DNA from: JBDSLU01 sp039916225
GTDB taxonomy: Bacteria > Acidobacteriota > Vicinamibacteria > Vicinamibacterales > Vicinamibacteraceae
Assembly: GCA_039916225.1 (NCBI GenBank)
Contig: JBDSLU010000527.1
Coordinates: 1 to 21,055, forward strand
DNA: 21,055 nt
Reading direction: 5' to 3'
The translations under genes and the position numbers were made by a program. The notes beneath the pieces were generated by a model, which saw nothing but the letters and a program-made list of their open reading frames with translations, was not told the DNA's origin and made no database searches. Shown here piece by piece: positions 7,823 through 15,336 of the stretch (its first letter is position 1; every line of letters begins with the position of its first letter).

Positions 7823-8714
7823 ACGGCAGCATCAGGCCGCGGACGACCCACACCGCGGCTTGCAGCGGCAGCACCGCGACGCCGGCCACCGGCACGAACG
7901 ACACGAACCCGAAGGCGGCGGCCGCGATCAGCGAGACGACGAAGGCCAGCGTCGAGAGCGCCACCGCGGCCAGGCCGATCCGCGCCACCACGAGCGGATA
8001 GCGGCGCACGAACACCGCCGCACCGCGCACGGCGTCCATCGCGCTCACGTCCTCGACGACCAGCACCAGCTGGGCGAGGCGGTAGACCAGCTCGGCGCCG
8101 ATCGACACGGCGAGCGCGAGGATCGACACGCCGACGACGACCGGCGCGATCCACCACGACGCGGCCATCGACACGAAGCCGCGATACGCCTGCACCACCG
8201 CGGTCGCATAGCCGAGGGCGAGGGCGCCGTCGAGGATCGCGAGGGCGATCGCCAGGCGGACGAAGCGCGGCCCGAAGCGGCCGCAGGCGTCCATGAACCG
8301 GGCCCGCGACCAGGCGTGCGCGGCGGCCCGGTCGCCGACGCGCAGCGGCCCCGCCGGCAACGCCCGCGCCTCACCGGCGGCGATCACGCCGACGGTGCCG
8401 GCCTTGATCACCGCGCCGAAGACGATGCCGCCCAGCGCCGCCACGATCGCCGACACGGCCACCCCGGCGAGCGCCGCCGGCACGGTCGCCAGCGCGGTCA
8501 GCGCGGCCGCCAGGCTGTCGCGCACCGGCTCGGTTGCGGGCAGCGCGTTGGGCATCGAGCGCAGCAGGAACAGGAGCGCCGCTCCGGCCAGCGGAATCCC
8601 GGCCAGCGCCTTGACGACGGACTCGGCGATGGCCTGCGCGACCACCACCGGCCAGTTGGCCGCGGCGATCACGCTGCCGCGCAGCAAGAGGGACCTCAGT
8701 CGCGGCGCGTCCAT
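7575..8714 (-). CDS. Multi-pass membrane protein of unknown function
   Basis: I do not recognise a family. The 379-residue protein has several long hydrophobic stretches, roughly residues 15-50, 68-115, 152-172, 184-210, 250-280 and 283-318, suggesting six to eight membrane passes and an inner-membrane location. The loop ELVYRLAQLVLVVEDVSAMDAVRG resembles sequences seen in membrane proteins of the glycerophosphodiester phosphodiesterase membrane-domain type, but this is a weak impression. A 61-residue Ser/Pro/Ala-rich tail (319-379) follows the last helix and lies antisense to the tail of the beta-propeller gene. The start is ATG 8714, just 9 bases after a TATAGT, which suggests a leaderless transcript; the frame is open further upstream but without membrane character. 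It is divergent from the kinase gene. Confidence 0.75.
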   Translation of the reverse strand: MDAPRLRSLLLRGSVIAAANWPVVVAQAIAESVVKALAGIPLAGAALLFLLRSMPNALPATEPVRDSLAAALTALATVPAALAGVAVSAIVAALGGIVFGAVIKAGTVGVIAAGEARALPAGPLRVGDRAAAHAWSRARFMDACGRFGPRFVRLAIALAILDGALALGYATAVVQAYRGFVSMAASWWIAPVVVGVSILALAVSIGAELVYRLAQLVLVVEDVSAMDAVRGAAVFVRRYPLVVARIGLAAVALSTLAFVVSLIAAAAFGFVSFVPVAGVAVLPLQAAVWVVRGLMLPFIELAALAAYAAAYRRSAERPAVSMVAPSGAGSSEAGPSEAEPERSSPTAWRSTLGSPPADPASPASRPAVPEQPGRFPAAR

Positions 8715-8723
8715 CGGCGCTCG

Positions 8724-8729
8724 ACTATA
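8724..8729 (-). promoter_or_regulatory. -10 element of the membrane-protein gene; divergent intergenic region 8715-8837
   Basis: TATAGT on the minus strand ends 9 bases before the ATG at 8714, placing the expected transcription start almost at the start codon. No -35 is evident. The plus strand reads TATACC at the same place, and a second plus-strand candidate, TATCCT, lies at 8786-8791, 46 bases before the kinase ATG at 8838. The rest of the 123-bp intergenic stretch shows nothing else I can support. Confidence 0.4.
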
Positions 8730-8837
8730 CCGTTGCCGGCTTCGACCCGGCGCCGCGACGGCGTCACCGGAAGGGCGCGACACGGTATCCTGCAGACGTC
8801 CGCCTGCGCCTGCCGGCGGCCGCCCGATCCCGACCCG

Positions 8838-11800
8838 ATGCCCGACACCACGTCAGAGGCCCCGACCACCACCGCGCCACGCCGGCGCGTCGGGCGCGCC
8901 GTCCGGCTGATCGTCGCAGGACTGCTGCTCGCGGCCGGCATCACCGCCGCCGGCCGTCTCCTGATCGCGTGGCAACTCGGCGACGACGCGGTCATCCGCG
9001 CCGGCCTCGAACACGATGCGCGCCGGCACGTCGCCAACCTGATCGGCGACCTGCAGCGGCTGGCGGCGACGCTGGCCCGCCGGCCCGAGGTCCGCGCCGG
9101 CTTGCTCGACGAACAGGAGTCACCGCGGCGCCTGTTCGAGGCCCTCGACGCGACGCTGCCGCAGGCGAGCGATGGTCCAGCGCTGACGATCTACGGCGCG
9201 ACTGGCCGCACGCTCGCCTGGGCCGGCCGGCCGTCGCAGCTGCCCCGCGAGCGCGTCGTCGACGGCGCCAACCTGTTCGTCGCCTACGCGGCGCTGGGCC
9301 TGCGTCTCGTCGCCGTCGAGCCGATCGCCGAATCGGCGACCAAGGCCCGGCGGCTCGGCACGGTGGCGGCCGAGGCGCGGCTGTCGGTCCCCGATGCCAG
9401 CCGTCAGGGCGAGACCTACGTCGTCGAGACCGCCTATGGGCCGGTCACCTTCCGGCGCTCGTTCGTCGATCGCGATCCGGTGGCGAACGGCTTCGTCATC
9501 GACGGCCCGAACGGTGCGCCGCTGCTCGAAGCGACCATCGCGCCCGATGCGCCCGCGGCGGCGCGGGCGGTCTGGCTGGCGCGCGTCGATCGCCTCGCGC
9601 TCGGGACGCTCGCGCTCGCGTTCGTCCTCGCCGCGACTGTCGTCGTGCTGGAACGGCACGATCATCGCGCGCCGCGGGCTCGCGCCACCGCCACGGCGCT
9701 GGCCATCGCGCTGGTCTCGCTGGCGTGGCTGGCGGCCACGCTGGCCGTGGCGCGCGGCACGGCGGCCGGCCCGGCGCAGTCGATCGGCGGCCGCCTCGCC
9801 GACGCCGCCACGTCGCCGGCGGACTTCGCCGCGACCGGGCTCGCGATCCTCGTCAGCGTGATGCTCCTCGTCGATCCGGTCCGTCGCGCCATCCTCGCCC
9901 GCCGCGGCCGGCGCCACGACCACGACGGGAGCTTCGGCGACATCGTGTTCGGGGTCGCGCTGCAACTGCTGGCCGGCCTCGTCCTCATCGCCTTCCACCT
10001 CGGCGTGTTCGCGCTGGTGCAGGAAGCCGAGCGCCGCAGCACGGCCAGCCTGCTCCGCTTCAGCGTCGCGCCGTGGGAAACGTTGCGGCTGGCGCGACTG
10101 GCCGGCCTGGTGCTGATTCAGGCCGCGGCGTGCTGGGCCGGCGTGCTGACCTGCCGGCTGGCGCTGGCGGGCTGGCGCGGGCCGGGCGGTGCGGCGCGCT
10201 GGGCCATCCCGCTGGCCTGGGTCCTGCCGGCCGTCGCGCTCGGACCGGCGCTGGTCGCCACCGCCAACGGGCCGGCGATCGCCTACGGTCCGCTGATCGT
10301 GTTCACCTTCGCCGTCGCCGCGACCGCCTGGATGACGCGACGCGGCATCCCGTGGTTCCGTCACGGCTCGCAGGCCTCGCGCCTCGGCTGGCTGCTGGTC
10401 GCGCTGCTGATGCCGGCGTGGCTGCTCTATCCCGTCCTCGTGCACGTCGTCGAGCAGGTCAAGACGCGGCTCGTCGAACAGGATTACGCCGAGCAGGTCC
10501 GCGGGCATCCGAACGATTTGCTCGAGGCGCTCCGCCGAGCCGAGGGACAGATCGACCGCGCCGGGAGACTGCCCGTGTTCATCGAGGCGGCGTCCCAGCA
10601 GGTCGGCGGCTCACGCACCGAGCTGGCGTTCAACGTCTGGCGGGGCACCGATCTCGAGGCAGGGCGACTGACGTCGGCGATCGAGCTGTACGGCGCCGAC
10701 GGGGTCCTGGTCAGCCGCTTCGCCCTCAACTTCCCCGAGGCCGAAGTGGTGCCGCTGCGTCACCAGGCCTCCAGCTGCGCCTGGGATCTCGTCGGTGAAG
10801 TGCAGCCGTTCGGCGCCGACGAGCGCCGCATGCTGCATGCCGAGCGCGCCGTCTGCGTCGACGACGGCGCCGGCGGACAGCGCATCGTGGGCTCGATCGT
10901 CGCCTACGTCATGCTCGACTACAGCGCCCTGTCGTTCATCTCCTCGCAAAGTCCCTACTACGAGTTCTTCCGCGTCCCGCGCACCACCCGCGAAGGCACC
11001 TCGGGCAGCGATGTCGAGCTGACGGTGTTCGGCTGGGGACGGCTGCCGATCTACACCTCGCTCAGCCGCTCGTGGCTGCTGACCGACGCGGTCTACACCA
11101 CCGCCTACCGGTCACGAACCGGCTTCTGGACGCAACTGGCGCGGGGCGACGGCGTCGACCGCGTCTTCGTCTCGAACGATCGCAACGGCATCTACGTCGT
11201 CGGCTATCCGGTCCTGACGCCGTTCATCCATCTCGTCAACCTCGGCGAGCTGACCGCGTTCTCGGCGCTGCTGTTCGTCGCGCTGGTGACGTTGAGCAGC
11301 CTGCAGCGCATCGCCATCGGGCCCGGTCCGTCGCCCATCCGGCTGGTCGTCCAGGAGATCCGGGCCAGCTTCTACCGCAAGCTGTTCATCGCCTTCGTCG
11401 CCGCGACGCTCATTCCGGTCCTGGCCCTGGCGCTGCTGGTGCGCGCCTCGGTCGCCAGCCAGTTGCTCGCGGACGCCGAGGCCGGTGCCGCCCGCACGGC
11501 GTTGACGGCCAAGCGCGTCATCGAGGAATCGCTGGCGCTGCAGCAGCGCGAACTGGCCGGCGCCACCGTCGGCGGCCTCAACGACGACGTGATGGTGTGG
11601 ATCAGCCGCATCATCGATCAGGACGTGAACATCTTCGACACGTCCGAGCTGCTCTTCACCAGCGAGCGCGATCTCTTCGCCTCCGGCCTGCTGCCGACGC
11701 GGACGCCGGCGCAGGTGCACCGCGCCGTGGCCATCGATCGCCTGCCGACCTACGTCGGCCAGGATCGCATCGGCGACTTCGCCTACCTGGTGGCGGCTGC

Positions 11801-12812
11801 CCCGGTCCGCATCGGCGGCGACGACCGCATCCTCACCGTCCCGCTCGCGCTGCGGCAGCGCGAAATCGAGCGCGAGATTGCCGACCTCGATCGCGCCGTG
11901 CTGCTCGGTGCGCTGATGCTCATCCTGCTCGGCGCCGGCCTCGGCTACTGGATGGCCGAGCGCATTGGCGATCCGGTGCAGCGGCTGACCCGCGCGACGC
12001 GCCGCATCGCCGCCGGCGACCTGAGCACGCGCGTCATCGTCCGGACCGCCGACGAACTGCAGCGGCTGGTCGAGGCCTTCAACAAGATGGCCGGCGAGCT
12101 GCAGCGACAGCGCAGTCAGGTCGAGCGGACACACCGGCTCGAAGCGTGGGCCGAGATGGCCCGCCAGGTCGCGCACGACATCAAGAATCCGCTGACCCCG
12201 ATTCAGCTCTCCGCCGAGCACCTGCGCCGGGTGCACCAGGATCGCGGCCAGCCGCTGTCGCCGGTGCTCGACACCTGCGTCGACACGATCCTGACGCAGG
12301 TGCGGCTGCTGCGGCAGATCGCCTCCGAGTTCTCCAGCTTCGGGTCGTCGCCAATCGCGAGGCCGACGGCGACGTCGGTCGCCGATCTGCTGCACGAAGT
12401 CGTCGATCCGTACGTGCTCGGCGTGCGCGATCGCGTGACCATCACGCTCGACCTGGCGCCGGACCTGCCGCCGGTGACGGTCGATCGCATGCTCCTGTCG
12501 CGCGCCGTGATCAACATCCTGGAGAACGCGCTGCACGCCATGCCCGGTGGCGGGCGCCTGACCGTCACCGCCCGCCGCGACGGCGATCGGCTCGCCCTGA
12601 CCATCGCCGACACCGGCGTCGGCATGGACGCCGAGGCCCAGGCTCGCATCTACGAGCCCTACTTCTCGACCAAGGCCACCGGCACCGGCCTCGGCTTGAG
12701 CATCGCCCGCCGCAATGTCGAGATGCACGGCGGCACGATCGCCGTGGCCTCGACGCGCGGCGTCGGCACGACGGTGTCGATCAGCCTGCCGCTCAAGCCA
12801 CCGACGGCCTGA
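8838..12812 (+). CDS. Large NtrY-like membrane sensor histidine kinase
   Basis: Residues 1-540 hold a first helix (about 22-44), a soluble segment, then roughly seven helices between 250 and 537. A soluble domain (about 540-795), helices near 800-820 and 849-872, a second soluble domain (873-1010) and a helix at 1018-1040 follow. HAMP lies at about 1040-1092. The kinase core is NtrY-type: phospho-acceptor His1113 in QVAHDIKNPLTPIQLSAEHL, the N box around NILENALHAM (about 1227), DTGVGMD (about 1258) and the G2 loop in TGTGLGLSIARRN (about 1280). All catalytic motifs look intact. At 1324 residues it is nearly twice the length of NtrY. No response regulator is adjacent, so its partner and signal are unknown. 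The ATG at 8838 lacks a visible ribosome binding site. It converges with pssA, 26 bp away. Confidence 0.93.
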   Translation: MPDTTSEAPTTTAPRRRVGRAVRLIVAGLLLAAGITAAGRLLIAWQLGDDAVIRAGLEHDARRHVANLIGDLQRLAATLARRPEVRAGLLDEQESPRRLFEALDATLPQASDGPALTIYGATGRTLAWAGRPSQLPRERVVDGANLFVAYAALGLRLVAVEPIAESATKARRLGTVAAEARLSVPDASRQGETYVVETAYGPVTFRRSFVDRDPVANGFVIDGPNGAPLLEATIAPDAPAAARAVWLARVDRLALGTLALAFVLAATVVVLERHDHRAPRARATATALAIALVSLAWLAATLAVARGTAAGPAQSIGGRLADAATSPADFAATGLAILVSVMLLVDPVRRAILARRGRRHDHDGSFGDIVFGVALQLLAGLVLIAFHLGVFALVQEAERRSTASLLRFSVAPWETLRLARLAGLVLIQAAACWAGVLTCRLALAGWRGPGGAARWAIPLAWVLPAVALGPALVATANGPAIAYGPLIVFTFAVAATAWMTRRGIPWFRHGSQASRLGWLLVALLMPAWLLYPVLVHVVEQVKTRLVEQDYAEQVRGHPNDLLEALRRAEGQIDRAGRLPVFIEAASQQVGGSRTELAFNVWRGTDLEAGRLTSAIELYGADGVLVSRFALNFPEAEVVPLRHQASSCAWDLVGEVQPFGADERRMLHAERAVCVDDGAGGQRIVGSIVAYVMLDYSALSFISSQSPYYEFFRVPRTTREGTSGSDVELTVFGWGRLPIYTSLSRSWLLTDAVYTTAYRSRTGFWTQLARGDGVDRVFVSNDRNGIYVVGYPVLTPFIHLVNLGELTAFSALLFVALVTLSSLQRIAIGPGPSPIRLVVQEIRASFYRKLFIAFVAATLIPVLALALLVRASVASQLLADAEAGAARTALTAKRVIEESLALQQRELAGATVGGLNDDVMVWISRIIDQDVNIFDTSELLFTSERDLFASGLLPTRTPAQVHRAVAIDRLPTYVGQDRIGDFAYLVAAAPVRIGGDDRILTVPLALRQREIEREIADLDRAVLLGALMLILLGAGLGYWMAERIGDPVQRLTRATRRIAAGDLSTRVIVRTADELQRLVEAFNKMAGELQRQRSQVERTHRLEAWAEMARQVAHDIKNPLTPIQLSAEHLRRVHQDRGQPLSPVLDTCVDTILTQVRLLRQIASEFSSFGSSPIARPTATSVADLLHEVVDPYVLGVRDRVTITLDLAPDLPPVTVDRMLLSRAVINILENALHAMPGGGRLTVTARRDGDRLALTIADTGVGMDAEAQARIYEPYFSTKATGTGLGLSIARRNVEMHGGTIAVASTRGVGTTVSISLPLKPPTA

Positions 12813-12838
12813 GCCCGCCAGGCGAGCGAGCCGGGTCG

Positions 12839-13675
12839 CTAATCGAGCGAGATGACGGGAGTATCGGCGACGGGAGCCGGGACCGGCGCCGGCTCGTCGA
12901 CGACGCGGACGCTGTCCGGCGCCCGGCGTCCCAGTCGCGCCCAGGCCCAGCCGATCAGGCCCGACGCCAGGTAGCCGTAGGCCACCACGACCAACGTGAT
13001 CTGGGGATGCGTCGCGATGGCCGCGATGACGAGCGCCATCAGCAGCAGGCCGCGGTAGGAACGCCGCGTGCCGAGATCGAACGACTTGAAGCTGCGATAG
13101 CGGACGGTGCTGACCATCAGGAAGGCCGGCACCAGGACCATCGGCAGCGCCAGCAGGTTGTACGGCCAGCTGGCGAGGAACTCGGGATAGGCAAAGACCG
13201 TGGCGGCGGGCACGCCGGCCGCCGCCGGGCTCGGCATGCCGACGAAGTAGCGCTTGTCCACGCCCGGCACGTTGGTCTGGATGTTGAACCGGGCCAGCCG
13301 GATGGCCGCCGCCGAGACGAACACGAAGCTCGCCGCCCAGCCGGCCTGGTCGAACCCCTTGAGGCCCCACGCGAAGCACAGGACCGCCGGCGCCATGCCG
13401 AACGACACGACGTCGGCCAGCGAATCGAATTCGAGGCCGAAGGCGCTCGACGTCCCGGTCATGCGGGCGACGCGGCCGTCGAGCATGTCGAGGACGATGG
13501 CGAAGCCGATGAACATTGCCGCCGGGGCGAAGTTGTGGCGCAGCGCGAAAATGACGCAGGCGTAGCCGCAGAACAGGTTGCCGAGGGTCAGCAGGCTGGG
13601 GAGCAGGTAGGCGCCCCGGCGCATCCGCGCGCGGTCGACGCCCGTCGTCGGCACGAAGCGGCGGGCCTTCAGCAC
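12839..13675 (-). CDS. pssA: CDP-diacylglycerol--serine O-phosphatidyltransferase
   Basis: PssA joins serine to CDP-diacylglycerol, giving phosphatidylserine at the inner membrane. The CDP-alcohol phosphatidyltransferase signature D-x2-D-G-x2-A-R-x8-G-x3-D-x3-D is complete: Asp63, Asp66, Gly67, Ala70, Arg71, Gly80, Asp84 and Asp88. The early SLLTLGNLFCGYACV helix and AAIRLARFNI are typical of the PssA branch rather than PgsA. There are several further membrane helices and a short Pro/Val-rich tail; at 278 residues it is normal. The start is GTG 13675, which overlaps the psd stop (GTGCTGA, 7 bp), implying translational coupling. Psd acts on the PssA product, so the pair forms the phosphatidylethanolamine pathway. 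Confidence 0.95.
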   Translation of the reverse strand: MLKARRFVPTTGVDRARMRRGAYLLPSLLTLGNLFCGYACVIFALRHNFAPAAMFIGFAIVLDMLDGRVARMTGTSSAFGLEFDSLADVVSFGMAPAVLCFAWGLKGFDQAGWAASFVFVSAAAIRLARFNIQTNVPGVDKRYFVGMPSPAAAGVPAATVFAYPEFLASWPYNLLALPMVLVPAFLMVSTVRYRSFKSFDLGTRRSYRGLLLMALVIAAIATHPQITLVVVAYGYLASGLIGWAWARLGRRAPDSVRVVDEPAPVPAPVADTPVISLD

Positions 13676-14340
13676 GGCACGCCGTCCTGGCCGGACGGGA
13701 ACTCGGCGAGGCGGGTCTCGGCCGCGCGGACGACGTCGCCGGGCTTGACCAGCAGCCGCGCGTCGCGGTCGACGAACACATCCATGCGCGAGCCGAACTT
13801 CATCAGGCCGAAGCGATCGCCGGTTTCGACCGTCTCGCCCTCACGGACACGACAGACGACGCGGCGGGCCAGCGCGCCGACCACCTGGCGGAACACCACG
13901 GTGCGGCCGTGGCGCTCGACCCACAGTTCGGTGCGCTCGTTCTGGGCGCCGGACTCGTCGCGATAGGCCGGCAGGAACCGCCCCGGCTGGTAGGTGACGC
14001 GCGTCAGCGTGCCCCCGTACGGGACACGGTTGATGTGGACGTCCATCGGCGACAGGAAAATGCTGATCTGCTGCCAGTCGCCGTCGGGCGCGACCGACGG
14101 CTGGCCCGGGCCGGCGACCATCACCCGCCCGTCGGCCGGTGAGAGCACGGCCAGCGCGTGCGGGGCGACGACACGGTCCGGATCGCGAAAGAAGAAACCG
14201 AGGAAGGCGGCCAGCAGGATGAACGGCACCGCCCACCACCACGCGCCGCCGAGCCACGCGGCCCCGAGCCACGCGGCCACTGCCGCCAGGAGCAGCGCGC
14301 CGCCGACGAAGGGCGCGCCTGCACGATCGATCCCCATCAT
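13669..14340 (-). CDS. psd: Phosphatidylserine decarboxylase proenzyme, short type
   Basis: Psd decarboxylates phosphatidylserine to phosphatidylethanolamine. The proenzyme cleaves itself at a Gly-Ser bond, turning the Ser into the pyruvoyl cofactor; here that site is KFGSRMDVF, Gly183-Ser184. LSPADGRVM and FLSPMDVHINRVPYGG are family motifs. The N-terminus carries a hydrophobic segment (about 11-51) for membrane association. At 223 residues it matches the compact Psd type. The start is set at ATG 14340 (MMGIDRAG); the frame is open to an ATG at 14373, but those codons fall in a hairpin-forming stretch and look non-coding. There is no strong ribosome binding site. It is directly upstream of pssA with a 7-bp overlap. 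Confidence 0.94.
   Translation of the reverse strand: MMGIDRAGAPFVGGALLLAAVAAWLGAAWLGGAWWWAVPFILLAAFLGFFFRDPDRVVAPHALAVLSPADGRVMVAGPGQPSVAPDGDWQQISIFLSPMDVHINRVPYGGTLTRVTYQPGRFLPAYRDESGAQNERTELWVERHGRTVVFRQVVGALARRVVCRVREGETVETGDRFGLMKFGSRMDVFVDRDARLLVKPGDVVRAAETRLAEFPSGQDGVPC
14249..14278 (-). repeat. Perfect 15-bp tandem duplication in the psd membrane segment
   Basis: CCGAGCCACGCGGCC occurs twice in a row (14249-14263 and 14264-14278). It encodes the repeated Ala-Trp-Leu-Gly pattern AWLGAAWLGG in the N-terminal hydrophobic segment of Psd. Confidence 0.9.
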
Positions 14341-14350
14341 GGTGTTGGTA

Positions 14351-14429
14351 GTCGCGCCCCCGGCGCGACGCATCCGGTCTGCTGCCCGCTCGCGGGGGCG
14401 GCTCGCCGCGCGTCTGAGACGCGTGAGCC
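14351..14429. repeat. Two inverted repeats between the DUF465 gene and psd
   Basis: The first is a perfect 7-bp stem GTCGCGC/GCGCGAC with a 5-base loop (14351-14369). The second has an inner stem CGCGTC/GACGCG around a TGA loop (14409-14423) and an outer GGCTC/GAGCC pair (14400-14404 with 14425-14429). They occupy most of the 109-bp gap. On the minus strand they follow the DUF465 stop and precede psd, so they could terminate or attenuate transcription. There is no T-run, so they are not a canonical intrinsic terminator. Confidence 0.5.
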
Positions 14430-14449
14430 GCGGCCCGCGACGGGGGTGA

Positions 14450-14704
14450 TCAGTACGACGACGCCGACGCGGTCTTCGGGGTGACGACCTGCCGGCGCAG
14501 AATGTCCTCCATCCGATCCTTCAACTGGAGCTTGCGCTTCTTCAAGGTGGATTCTTCGACTTGCTCGGTGTCGTCGAGGTGGGACCGCTCAGCCAACTGA
14601 TGCAACCGGCTCTCGAGCTCGTGGTGGCGTTCCGAAAGGGCCCGGAACTCCTCGTCCGACTGCAGCAGCTGTCTGCGAAGCCCACTATCTAGCGACTCGG
14701 CCAT
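14450..14704 (-). CDS. Small YdcH/DUF465 family protein
   Basis: This 84-residue, charged, predominantly helical protein carries the YdcH (DUF465) pattern: FRALSERHHELESRLHQLAE, then a short turn with HLDD, then LKKRKLQLKDRMEDILRR. Such proteins are widespread short coiled-coil hairpins of unestablished function, usually cytoplasmic. The family length is about 70-80 residues; here an extra Thr/Ser-rich end (VVTPKTASASSY) is added. The start is ATG 14704, fixed by a near-perfect AGAGGAGGT ribosome binding site. A sigma-70-like promoter overlaps the end of rimI and a GC hairpin sits in the leader, so this gene appears to have its own expression signals even though rimI lies upstream on the same strand. 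Confidence 0.85.
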   Translation of the reverse strand: MAESLDSGLRRQLLQSDEEFRALSERHHELESRLHQLAERSHLDDTEQVEESTLKKRKLQLKDRMEDILRRQVVTPKTASASSY

Positions 14705-14709
14705 GCCCG

Positions 14710-14718
14710 ACCTCCTCT
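14710..14718 (-). promoter_or_regulatory. Strong ribosome binding site of the DUF465 gene
   Basis: AGAGGAGGT on the minus strand; its AGGAGG core lies 6 bases before the ATG at 14704. It is the best Shine-Dalgarno sequence in the window and rules out the longer open frame up to 14956. Confidence 0.85.
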
Positions 14719-14724
14719 GTCCGA

Positions 14725-14740
14725 GGCCCCGTTTGGGGCC
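14725..14740 (-). repeat. GC hairpin in the DUF465 leader
   Basis: GGCCCC, a 4-base loop and GGGGCC form a perfect 6-bp stem beginning only about 8 bases upstream of the Shine-Dalgarno sequence in the predicted leader. It could stabilise the mRNA end or influence ribosome access. Confidence 0.6.
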
Positions 14741-14791
14741 GTTGGTCCATGGAAACGAGACCGGATTCCGACGCGCGATTTGCTTGCCACG

Positions 14792-14820
14792 ACTGTACCA
14801 CCCGGCCCCCGGCGATTCAA
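14792..14820 (-). promoter_or_regulatory. Sigma-70-like promoter of the DUF465 gene
   Basis: On the minus strand TTGAAT (14815-14820) and TACAGT (14792-14797) are separated by exactly 17 bases. This is the best -35/-10 pair in the window. It overlaps the last codons of rimI and predicts a leader of about 80 bases for the DUF465 gene. Confidence 0.6.
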
Positions 14821-15323
14821 CCGGCTGGTCCCGACTCCGGATTTCCGGTCTGACCGGTGCCGTCGGGTCGGTTCCGCCACAAGACGAGGGCATCTTCCAC
14901 CGGTTCGCGGTAATAGGCGGTCCGCACTCCCGCGAACACGAATCCGAAGCGCTCATACAACGTGCGCGCGGCCTCGTTCGATTGCCGGACCTCCAGGGTC
15001 GCGCGAGACGCTCCCTCCGCCGCCGCCGATTGCAGGACGAATGCCAGCAGCGCGCCGGCGACGCCGCCGCGCCGCGATCCGGGCTCCACCGCCAGGTTGT
15101 TGATGTGCAGCTCGTCGAAGATCACCCAGCCAGCGCAGTAGGCCACCACGGCGTCGGCGCGGCGCGCGACGTAGAAGCGCGCCACGTCCGAGTGGGTCCA
15201 CTCCCATTCGTACATGGCGCGGGTCCACGGCCGCTCGAACGTGGCGGCGTCGACGGCGAGGATGCCATCGAGGTCGCGCGCGAGCTCGGCGCGGGACAGA
15301 TCGAGCGGCAGCGGCTCGGACAT
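14817..15323 (-). CDS. rimI: GNAT N-acetyltransferase, RimI-like (ribosomal protein alanine acetyltransferase)
   Basis: RimI acetylates the N-terminal alanine of ribosomal protein S18 using acetyl-CoA. The 168-residue product shows the GNAT fold: INNLAVEPGSRRGGVAGALL contains the acetyl-CoA binding R-x-x-G-x-A loop, followed by NEAARTLYERFGF and AYYREPVEDALVL, which match RimI (NxxAxxLYxxxGF and YYxxPxEDA). The start is ATG 15323, 13 bp after the tsaB stop. The tsaB-rimI neighbourhood is widespread and strengthens the assignment over a generic acetyltransferase. The C-terminal tail is Gly/Pro-rich. The longer open frame up to 15809 is antisense-like noise over tsaB. Confidence 0.88.
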   Translation of the reverse strand: MSEPLPLDLSRAELARDLDGILAVDAATFERPWTRAMYEWEWTHSDVARFYVARRADAVVAYCAGWVIFDELHINNLAVEPGSRRGGVAGALLAFVLQSAAAEGASRATLEVRQSNEAARTLYERFGFVFAGVRTAYYREPVEDALVLWRNRPDGTGQTGNPESGPAG

Positions 15324-15336
15324 GCGCGAACCGGCC

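Noticed and set aside
7860..8837. Very long upstream extension of the kinase frame
   Set aside because: These codons are antisense to the membrane-protein gene and rich in Arg and His. Kinase-like membrane sequence begins only after ATG 8838.
12825..12840. Possible bidirectional terminator between the kinase and pssA
   Set aside because: The stem AGCGA/TCGCT is only 5 bp, has no T-run and overlaps the pssA stop; too weak to call.
11112..13781. 889-codon minus-strand frame covering the kinase and pssA
   Set aside because: It is a shadow of the kinase, pssA and psd in other frames; no protein family is recognisable.
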